Assembly (NCBI GenBank): GCA_946405695.1
Contig: CAMJIA010000019.1
Coordinates: 1-28,476 of the forward strand
Direction of reading: 5' to 3'
Origin: an uncultured Prevotellaceae bacterium
GTDB taxonomy: Bacteria > Bacteroidota > Bacteroidia > Bacteroidales > Bacteroidaceae
DNA: 28,476 nt
The number at the start of each line of letters is the position of its first letter. The first letter of the stretch is position 1. Under the pieces are notes generated by a model. It did no database searches and was not told the DNA's origin. It was given only the letters and a program-made list of their open reading frames with translations. The position numbers were made by a program, and so were the translations under genes. Of this stretch, positions 14,954-22,111 are shown piece by piece.

Positions 14954-16017
14954 AGTGATATCGTTATTATTAGGGAAATCAATGCAAGTGCTACTGCTCC
15001 TAAGGAAATACCCAGTATCTTTATCTTCCGACGTAGATGACGTATCTTCTTATCCTTACGATACACCGCATTTGTAAAACTCTTATAATGTGCCAAGACT
15101 GGATATGATGCTATTTTCTCGTCATACGAAGGCTTTGCTTCCGACAAGAACTCTGTATATGGTTTTGTCATGTCAAAGACGATGTCTCCATGCGTATTAT
15201 CACTCCTGACTAATTTGCGCCAATTTCCATAATACATAGCCAATACCATATCATAGTCCTTGGGGATTGGGAACTTAAAACCTTCAAAAGAAGCCTCTTC
15301 TACCTCTGAGAACCATTCTACAGAGAAGAACTGTTCTACATCGGGAAGTAAAGAGATATTAGCGACACGAGTCTGACCAGAGCCATTATACCGAGATACA
15401 AGTGATTCAAATTCAACGAACGCCTGATGTTGCAACTCCTTGAATAAGACATTTTTTCCACTACTCCAATAATTATCTTTCAGATTACCCAACAAGGACA
15501 GACACTGGGTCAACCTGCTACAGAATAATGCACACTCGTCATCATTATCTGGAATTTCGTCAAGAATAAAGACATCCAAGAATGCACCTTGATTATATCC
15601 ATATTCAGGTACGCCATTCTCCATCTCATTACAAAGTAGACATGTCGTCAATGAATTTCTTAGTTGGGCATGACGACGTAAAGAGCCTGGATCCGTTTCA
15701 TTGGTCTGCCAAAAATAAGGAGCCGAAAACTCTGTGGGAGCTACTTTGCATAGCTTATCATACTCTGAGCGGAACATAATAACATCAACATCATTGTCCC
15801 ATGGTATGAACCCTTTATGGCGCACCGCACCTAACAATGTTCCACTGTCCAAGAAATACTTAACACCATTTTTCTTGCACACTTTATCGAATTGCACCAT
15901 CAAGTCAAGCAGTACTGCCCAGAGTTGCTTCATCTCAGGTTTGACAACATAATCGCATCTTTCCTCTTCCAAGAAGAAAGACTCATCCAGTTTAATTCGT
16001 ATCGGAAGATTTTCCAT
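14950..16017 (-). CDS. LicD-family phosphotransferase with C-terminal membrane anchor
   Basis: 355 aa. LicD/fukutin-type enzymes transfer phosphocholine, ribitol phosphate or similar groups to sugars. The core motif LDSGTLLGAVRHKGFIPWDND sits at residues 56-76, and Asp74, Asp76, Asp78 form the expected metal cluster. A central domain follows, then a basic stretch (KKIRHLRRKIK) and a single hydrophobic segment at 333-354 right at the C-terminus, which looks like a tail anchor with the enzyme facing the cytoplasm. The neighbouring double-GT2 protein ends the same way. It starts one base after that gene's stop, so it is translationally linked. No CDP-choline synthesis gene is in view, so the transferred group is open. 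Confidence 0.9.
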   Translation of the reverse strand: MENLPIRIKLDESFFLEEERCDYVVKPEMKQLWAVLLDLMVQFDKVCKKNGVKYFLDSGTLLGAVRHKGFIPWDNDVDVIMFRSEYDKLCKVAPTEFSAPYFWQTNETDPGSLRRHAQLRNSLTTCLLCNEMENGVPEYGYNQGAFLDVFILDEIPDNDDECALFCSRLTQCLSLLGNLKDNYWSSGKNVLFKELQHQAFVEFESLVSRYNGSGQTRVANISLLPDVEQFFSVEWFSEVEEASFEGFKFPIPKDYDMVLAMYYGNWRKLVRSDNTHGDIVFDMTKPYTEFLSEAKPSYDEKIASYPVLAHYKSFTNAVYRKDKKIRHLRRKIKILGISLGAVALALISLIITISL

Positions 16018-16018
16018 A

Positions 16019-18169
16019 TCACATCATAAAGGAAAATAGTAATATAATCAATAATAACAATAAAACGGCCGACAAGATAGAAAGTACCTTGGTCAGCATA
16101 CGATATTTCTTCAGTTTTTTGCTCATTTTTGAAACTAAAGGAGACATCTCATTCCCTGTGTGCAGTTGTCCGTCGAAAGCATTCATAAAGATATCTGCCT
16201 TTGAAATATCATTATATTTCGCTACATACTGAAGAACAGCATGTTTAGAAGTATCTATGGCATGTTCATTTATTATATGGCACATTTCTTCAAGGACCTT
16301 TTCATAGTCACTTGGGGGAGACGATGTATATGCGTGCCAGAAATAGTTCTCATAAAGGGCCGACAACTCATGCTGCAGAACAATCTCCTTATTGTGTTTC
16401 TTTGCATATTGAAAAATATCCTCAAGAATGTAGATATGATGTATTCCCATTCCCGACTTTTGCATAAAAGTGCTGCTCATAATAGAGCCAGACAAGTGAC
16501 GCTGATACAAATATACGGAATCCTTTATGACATGAATATTAGGAGCCATCATCAAGTACTTCCAGAAAAAGCTTGTATCTTCATACAACAGTCCAGCAGG
16601 AAAAAGGATGTCATATTTCATGATAATAGATCGGCGCCATAATTTGGCCCAGGCATTGACATGAAGATCCAATGTTTCTTTAATACACGAGAAAGCATTG
16701 AAACGCATATCATTCTTCATCGTATAATACCTCTTATCACTTTCTAGCAATGAATAATATCGGTTCTTACCCTCTTCATAGTTTACCTTAGCTCCGCCTA
16801 CTACTACGTCATCTGCATCAGTCATTGACTCATATAAACTACTAACAGCCCCAGGTAGTAAACAGTCATCGCCATCAACAAACATGACATAATCACCTTT
16901 ACAGTATTTGATGCCCAAATTACGAGATACGGACAAACCACTATTCTTCTCGGTACACACCCAGACGATACGTTTATCCTTGCGCATCATATGCCGTACC
17001 AATACCTCTGTATCGTCTGTAGAATGGTCATCTACACAGATAATCTCGATATTACGGTAATCCTGTTGCAGAATACTAATAAGGCATGACTCTATATACT
17101 TTGCCGTATTATAACATGTAACAACAATTGATATAAGCTCACGACCGGTACATCTCGCTTGATGACTATTCTTTTCGAATTTCGACAAAATATCCAAACG
17201 TCTAAGAACACAATTGCGATGGTAATCTAATGGCGAATCCTTAACCTGCTGAATATCACGGCCATCTTTCTTTGCATAGTCATACAGATTCAGCACACCG
17301 CTCTCTGCCGCCTTACGGAAAAATTGGCTCGCTCTCCTCAAGAAGATGAGTTTCAGCGAAGTTCTTGACAAACGCTGATAATTCCAAATCATTCCTCCAT
17401 GACAAATCTTCGGAAGCAGCGCTGTTTGAGAAAACCTTGTGTGCAACTCAGGGTCTTCAACTATCCATCGCAGCATCTCTTCCCACTCATCTACCACACA
17501 ACACACCTTACTTGTAGATGCTGACACCGAAGAATTCGGATTAACACGGTAGTGATGCAAAGGCTTGTCAAGCATCATGAAACGCTTGGACTTTGCATAG
17601 GCCTTAAAAGCAAAAGAAGCATCTTGATAACTGGCGCCTGGTGTTGGAAGGAAGCGCACCTTTCGCCCATCCTCCAACAGGTCTTTACGATATAGTGACA
17701 CCCAGATTGAGGGTTGTTGCAAAAAGACACTTTCATTTTTCAACGGGCAACATACCACATTCTTCTTCACGAAGTCCTGATCATTTACCGTTTCTGTACC
17801 TGTGGGACCTTCATACCAACAACAGCGGACGAGATCAAGATTGTTGGCTTTGGCAGTATTCAGAAGCGTCTCAAACATATCCGGTTCTATCCAGTCATCT
17901 GACTCAATGATTCCCAGATAGTCACCAGTATACATTTCAAGTCCCTTATTCATGGAGTCGCCATAGCCAGAATTAGGTTTATGAATCACCTTAAAGCGAC
18001 TGTCTGCTGCAACATATTCATCGATAATAGCACCAGTACTGTCCTTACTGCCATCGTCAATACAAATTACTTCCAGATTCGTGTATGTCTGTGCCTTGAT
18101 ACTGTCCAAACACTGACGCACGTACTGCTCTACATTGCAGCATGGAACTAATATTGAAATCTTATCCAT
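16019..18169 (-). CDS. Double-GT2 glycosyltransferase with C-terminal membrane anchor
   Basis: 716 aa, two GT-A domains in one chain. Domain 1 (1 to about 235): ISILVPCCNVEQYVRQCL, CIDDGSKDSTG, IIESDDW (Asp91, Asp92). Domain 2 (about 344-580): ISIVVTCYNTAKYIESCL, CVDDHSTDDTE, MFVDGDDCLLPG (Asp432, Asp434). Between and after them are helical regions, and the C-terminus is a basic patch plus hydrophobic tail (692-715). Two-domain GT2 proteins often build repeating disaccharides or capsule/teichoic-type chains. It lies 11 bases after the ABC exporter and one base before LicD, so it likely builds the glycan that LicD decorates. Domain 1 has ESDD instead of the commoner DSDD. Lower G+C than the flanks. 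Confidence 0.9.
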   Translation of the reverse strand: MDKISILVPCCNVEQYVRQCLDSIKAQTYTNLEVICIDDGSKDSTGAIIDEYVAADSRFKVIHKPNSGYGDSMNKGLEMYTGDYLGIIESDDWIEPDMFETLLNTAKANNLDLVRCCWYEGPTGTETVNDQDFVKKNVVCCPLKNESVFLQQPSIWVSLYRKDLLEDGRKVRFLPTPGASYQDASFAFKAYAKSKRFMMLDKPLHHYRVNPNSSVSASTSKVCCVVDEWEEMLRWIVEDPELHTRFSQTALLPKICHGGMIWNYQRLSRTSLKLIFLRRASQFFRKAAESGVLNLYDYAKKDGRDIQQVKDSPLDYHRNCVLRRLDILSKFEKNSHQARCTGRELISIVVTCYNTAKYIESCLISILQQDYRNIEIICVDDHSTDDTEVLVRHMMRKDKRIVWVCTEKNSGLSVSRNLGIKYCKGDYVMFVDGDDCLLPGAVSSLYESMTDADDVVVGGAKVNYEEGKNRYYSLLESDKRYYTMKNDMRFNAFSCIKETLDLHVNAWAKLWRRSIIMKYDILFPAGLLYEDTSFFWKYLMMAPNIHVIKDSVYLYQRHLSGSIMSSTFMQKSGMGIHHIYILEDIFQYAKKHNKEIVLQHELSALYENYFWHAYTSSPPSDYEKVLEEMCHIINEHAIDTSKHAVLQYVAKYNDISKADIFMNAFDGQLHTGNEMSPLVSKMSKKLKKYRMLTKVLSILSAVLLLLLIILLFSFMM

Positions 18170-18180
18170 AAATGACTTTT

Positions 18181-20013
18181 TTACAACTGTTGCATGTCGT
18201 ACAGACGCTTGTAATAGCCGTTCTTGGCGATGAGTTCATCGTGCTGACCAGCCTCCACAATCTCACCTTCATAAAGCACGTAGATCTCACTTGCGTTCTT
18301 GATAGTAGAGAGGCGGTGAGCAATAGCAATAGTGGTGCGTGACTTCATCAGGCGCTCCAAGGCTTCCTGCACCAGACGTTCCGACTCGGTATCCAGGGCT
18401 GATGTAGCCTCGTCAAGAATAAGAATCGGAGGATTCTTCAGGATGGCACGAGCAATGGACACGCGCTGGCGCTGACCACCACTCAGGCGTCCGCCACGAT
18501 CACCAATCATGGTATCGTAACCATTTTCTGACTCCATGATGAAGTCATGAGCATTGGCAATCTTCGCAGCCTCGATGACCTGTTCCATCGTGGCATTCTC
18601 CACGCCAAACGTGATATTATTATAGAAGGTGTCGTTAAACAGGATTGCCTCCTGATTGACGTTGCCAATAAACGAGCGCAACTCAGAGATACGCATCGTC
18701 TTGATGTTCTTGCCATCAATGAGCACCTCACCCTCGTTGACATCGTGGTAACGGGGAATGAGGTCCACCAGTGTAGATTTACCAGACCCCGACTGTCCCA
18801 CCAACGCGATAGTCTTGCCCTTGGGCACCTTCAGGTTGATGTTCTTTAATACCTGGCGACCCTCGACATAACTAAACGACACGTTACGCAGTTCGATATC
18901 CTTCTCGAAAGTCATAGGTTGTGGCTCAGCAGGTTCCTTGATGGGATTGTCGGCCTTGAGGATAAAGTCTATACGGTCCATTGATGCCAGTCCCACAGGT
19001 ATCTGATAGGTAGCCTTCGACAGTTCCTTGATAGGATTGATGACGCTGTACAGAATGACCATATAGAAAATGAACGTCGAGGCATCGATGAGGTTTGACT
19101 CACTGAGGATAAGATAGCCGCCAAACCACAGCACCACAACAATAATTACTGTTCCTAAAAATTCCGACATGGGATGAGCAGCACTCTGGCGGATAGCCAT
19201 CGCGTTGACGTTTGAACGGTATTGGTCATTGATATTGACGAAGCGCTGCAACATCTTATGTTCAGCAATGAACGCCTTGATGATACGCAAGCCACCCAGT
19301 GTCTCGTCGAGTTGTGCCAACAAGTCACCCCACTGGTTCTGTACTATAGCCGACTGTGACTTCAACTTACGACTCACCGTACCCATAATCCAGCCAGCAA
19401 TAGGGGCAATGATCAGTACGAAAAGTGTCAGTTGCCAACTAACCCATATCATCGTCGAGAAACACACGATGATAGCAATCGGCTGACGTATCAACATGTC
19501 AATACTGCTGGTAATAGAGTTCTCCACAGCGCCCACATCCGACGACATACGAGCAATGATATCGCCCTTGCGCTCGTCAGAGAAGAAACTCAGCGGCAGA
19601 CGCAGCACCTTCTCATATACTTCGATACGAATGTCACGAACCACACCCGTTCTGAGCGGTATCATCACGGCCGACGAAGCAAAGTAGCCCAGTGTCTTCA
19701 CACCTGTCATAATAACGAGTGCCAGTCCCATATACACCAAAGTCAAGAAGGCACCATGAATGCTAATCAGTTCCTGTACCCATGCATAAGCATTGTTGAC
19801 TATGAGTTCCTTGTCCAATGTGTCCCACGACCATGGCTTATAGGTATATACCTGTTGGTCTATCTTGAACAGGATGTTCAGAATGGGTATCAGCACAGCA
19901 AAGGAGAACACGTTCATCCACTGCGACAGAAAGTTCAACACCACCGACCATCCCAGGAATTTGCGGTATGGACGGAGGTAACGCGCCATGACGGAGAAAA
20001 ACTGTTTCAGCAT
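18181..20013 (-). CDS. MsbA-like ABC exporter (fused membrane and ATPase domains)
   Basis: 610 aa, one half-transporter that works as a homodimer. Six membrane spans occupy residues 20-330; the ATPase follows with Walker A GQSGSGKST (406-414), signature LSGGQRQRV (510-518), Walker B ILILDEATSALD (530-541) and the switch His566 (AHRLST). All ATPase motifs are intact. The size and N-terminus resemble lipid A/lipid-linked-glycan flippases of the MsbA group, which several Bacteroidota carry in more than one copy. As first gene of the operon with double-GT2, LicD and Glf it may flip the lipid-linked product made by them. The -7 box at 20034-20041 provides an own promoter. Confidence 0.92.
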   Translation of the reverse strand: MLKQFFSVMARYLRPYRKFLGWSVVLNFLSQWMNVFSFAVLIPILNILFKIDQQVYTYKPWSWDTLDKELIVNNAYAWVQELISIHGAFLTLVYMGLALVIMTGVKTLGYFASSAVMIPLRTGVVRDIRIEVYEKVLRLPLSFFSDERKGDIIARMSSDVGAVENSITSSIDMLIRQPIAIIVCFSTMIWVSWQLTLFVLIIAPIAGWIMGTVSRKLKSQSAIVQNQWGDLLAQLDETLGGLRIIKAFIAEHKMLQRFVNINDQYRSNVNAMAIRQSAAHPMSEFLGTVIIVVVLWFGGYLILSESNLIDASTFIFYMVILYSVINPIKELSKATYQIPVGLASMDRIDFILKADNPIKEPAEPQPMTFEKDIELRNVSFSYVEGRQVLKNINLKVPKGKTIALVGQSGSGKSTLVDLIPRYHDVNEGEVLIDGKNIKTMRISELRSFIGNVNQEAILFNDTFYNNITFGVENATMEQVIEAAKIANAHDFIMESENGYDTMIGDRGGRLSGGQRQRVSIARAILKNPPILILDEATSALDTESERLVQEALERLMKSRTTIAIAHRLSTIKNASEIYVLYEGEIVEAGQHDELIAKNGYYKRLYDMQQL

Positions 20014-20033
20014 ATCTTGTTATGTTTTGGCTA

Positions 20034-20041
20034 CAAAGGTA
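20034..20041 (-). promoter_or_regulatory. -7 promoter box for the ABC exporter-glf operon
   Basis: TACCTTTG on the minus strand, 20 bases before the ATG at 20013. The -33 element is not evident. Confidence 0.55.
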
Positions 20042-20055
20042 ATGAAAAGAATTGA

Positions 20056-20085
20056 GAATTATGCATGATGCATTGCAAATTATAT
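20056..20085. repeat. CATGATGCATT element downstream of the LtaS-like gene
   Basis: A+T-rich element with CATGATGCATT at 20064-20074 embedded in an imperfect dyad between AATTATG and AAATTAT. The same 11-mer in a similar context lies at 22072-22082, so the LtaS-like gene is bracketed by two copies in direct orientation. Confidence 0.45.
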
Positions 20086-20086
20086 A

Positions 20087-22042
20087 TTAAGGAGTCAATT
20101 TGTTCTGTGTCATTCGTTCCATATACTGCTGGATGATGGCTTTGAGTTCTCGTTCCATCTGCGGCTGTTCTGCTACCTTTCCCATCATGTTGTTTTTCAT
20201 TAATGAATCACTGAGCGCATACAGTCCACACGTATGCTGGCCGTCAAACTGCAACACATGACCATACTTGACATATTGATAGATACCATTCAGGTAGTTC
20301 ACTGCCCACGTATCTTCAGCAGGTGTTGTCAACAGGTCAATACCGAACGACAGGTAGGGCTTATCGTAACCCAGATGCTCCAAGATGGTTGGCATGATAT
20401 CAGTCTGCTGGGCAATGGCATCCACCATCCCCTCGCCCATCTCACCGCTGGGGTCATAGAAGATGACAGGCGACGCAAAACCTCCAATATCAGTGCGGTA
20501 GTGCTGATACTTTGTCATATTCGTGTGATCACTGGTGATAGCGAAAATCGTGTTCGCATACCACGATTGCTTCTTGGCACTTTCAAAGAAGTGCTGCAGT
20601 GCCATATCGGTATAGCGTATCACCGGATAGATTTCCATCTCTGGGTCTTCACTTTTGAATACATCCTTATAGGCATCCGGCACACGGAACGGATGGTGAC
20701 TGGACAACGTGAACAGGGCCGTCATGAAGGGTTCCTTCATATCGGTTATCTTCTGACACATGTACTGCATGAAGGGTTCATCACTGATGCCCCACCAACC
20801 GTCATATTCCTTGTCACCATTGGTACGCGGGTCAGCGACAAAGTCTTCACGACCATAGTACGCCTTGAACTTCGTGGCACGTGCAAAGGCCATAAAGCCC
20901 ATCGAACCGCGCTCGGCACCATGGAAGAAAGCAGTCTCATAGCCCTTACCGTTCAAACAGTCTGCCAACCCCGATACATCGTTGACGCTGTAGGGTGACA
21001 GGAAAAACGGTTCTACGAACATCGGTATCGACGAGAGTATCGACGGCATGCCATCAATAGACTTGCGACCATTACAGTAAGAGTAACGGTAGGTCAATGC
21101 GCCATGTGCCAACAACGAGTCAGTAAATGGAGTCTGCGACGGATAGCCGGCATCCTTATTATACGTACCGATATATTCCCTACCAAAGCTCTCGATGATG
21201 ATGACCACCACATTCTTCTTTATAAATGGATGACGACATTGCGGTTGGTGAATGGGCGTATAGATCTGCTCCAACTGCTTGGCATCGTAGTAAGGAATGA
21301 CCTCAAAATTGTTCATGTCAATGGTACGTATCAGTGCAAACGGTGTATTCAGCACCAGAGCAGTCTCTGTGGGACGGTCGCAATAATTGTTGGCATTCGA
21401 TACAGTGATGGGACGGATATCGCGTGTCCAACCACCACGGATGCCTGCCACAGCAAATGGCACAAAGCCTAACAGCGAAACCACCATCACGGGGTAGTAG
21501 ACAGCGAGTCTTCCATCTTCCCTCAGACCTTTGATATCTGGTCTTACATACAGTTTCCACAAGCCCCATGCCACCAAGCCAGCCAACACAAAGAAGTACC
21601 AATGGCTCACCATCTCTGTCCCAAAGATGCTACCAAGATTGTTCTCGTTCTGGAACTCCTGGAAGATGGTCGTCGTGGTACGGCGCATGCTGTAGCGGAA
21701 ATAGACAGTATCCACCAAATTGACAGCCAATGTGAGAATGTTGACCACCACGAATACCCAACGACAGATATTATGATAGGTCTTGTTCTCTTTCAGATGT
21801 AGTGGAAACAACACCATGACAATCCATAAGGCATTGGTATAAAGGATTGCAGTGTTATCAAACATCACGCCACCCCGCAGCATTTCCAACAGGTGAGAGC
21901 TCGTCAGGTTATCAGCATAGAAGTTCCAGTTCTCTGCCAAGAACGCCATACGCGCTATAAAATACACCACGTAAACCAGCAGTAAATTCATCAACATGCT
22001 GACTAGTGGTGACAGATATATCCATACTGTTTTTCTATTCAT
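20087..22042 (-). CDS. LtaS-like membrane phosphoglycerol/phosphoethanolamine-type transferase (alkaline phosphatase fold)
   Basis: 651 aa from the ATG at 22042. Five N-terminal membrane spans (about 8-200) precede an extracytoplasmic sulfatase-like domain. Active-site candidates are IIESFGREY (Glu284), the nucleophile region CNGRKSIDGMPS (Ser328 where LtaS has Thr), SSHHPF near 450, and TSDHTN (Asp505, His506); WGISDEPF also matches the family. LtaS enzymes move phosphoglycerol from phosphatidylglycerol; Gram-negative relatives (OpgB, EptA-like) modify glycans or lipid A. Here a phospho-modification of a surface glycan or lipid A is likely. A longer start (TTG at 22057) overlaps the -7 box and is rejected. 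It has its own, almost leaderless, promoter and diverges from the YejM-like gene. Confidence 0.88.
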   Translation of the reverse strand: MNRKTVWIYLSPLVSMLMNLLLVYVVYFIARMAFLAENWNFYADNLTSSHLLEMLRGGVMFDNTAILYTNALWIVMVLFPLHLKENKTYHNICRWVFVVVNILTLAVNLVDTVYFRYSMRRTTTTIFQEFQNENNLGSIFGTEMVSHWYFFVLAGLVAWGLWKLYVRPDIKGLREDGRLAVYYPVMVVSLLGFVPFAVAGIRGGWTRDIRPITVSNANNYCDRPTETALVLNTPFALIRTIDMNNFEVIPYYDAKQLEQIYTPIHQPQCRHPFIKKNVVVIIIESFGREYIGTYNKDAGYPSQTPFTDSLLAHGALTYRYSYCNGRKSIDGMPSILSSIPMFVEPFFLSPYSVNDVSGLADCLNGKGYETAFFHGAERGSMGFMAFARATKFKAYYGREDFVADPRTNGDKEYDGWWGISDEPFMQYMCQKITDMKEPFMTALFTLSSHHPFRVPDAYKDVFKSEDPEMEIYPVIRYTDMALQHFFESAKKQSWYANTIFAITSDHTNMTKYQHYRTDIGGFASPVIFYDPSGEMGEGMVDAIAQQTDIMPTILEHLGYDKPYLSFGIDLLTTPAEDTWAVNYLNGIYQYVKYGHVLQFDGQHTCGLYALSDSLMKNNMMGKVAEQPQMERELKAIIQQYMERMTQNKLTP

Positions 22043-22046
22043 GCTG

Positions 22047-22054
22047 CAAAGGTA
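22047..22054 (-). promoter_or_regulatory. -7 promoter box touching the LtaS-like start
   Basis: TACCTTTG on the minus strand is followed by CAGC and then ATG, a gap of four bases. The usual distance from the -7 box to the start of transcription would put +1 at or next to the ATG, so the messenger may be leaderless. Confidence 0.6.
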
Positions 22055-22065
22055 CAAAATATTTC

Positions 22066-22096
22066 ATAATCCATGATGCATTATTCATAATTATTT
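22066..22096. repeat. CATGATGCATT element in the divergent promoter region
   Basis: CATGATGCATT at 22072-22082 lies between CATAATC and ATTCATAATTAT, a near-palindromic A+T-rich segment in the 69-base space between two divergent genes. It repeats the 11-mer at 20064-20074. Confidence 0.45.
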
Positions 22097-22098
22097 CG

Positions 22099-22106
22099 TA
22101 ATTTTG
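22099..22106 (+). promoter_or_regulatory. -7 promoter box touching the YejM-like start
   Basis: TAATTTTG followed by CAGCC and the ATG at 22112, a gap of five bases. As on the other strand, the predicted start of transcription falls next to the start codon. Confidence 0.5.
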
Positions 22107-22111
22107 CAGCC

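Noticed and set aside
22043..22057. TTG start for the LtaS-like gene
   Set aside because: The five extra codons are the -7 box itself; the ATG at 22042 gives a normal membrane N-terminus.
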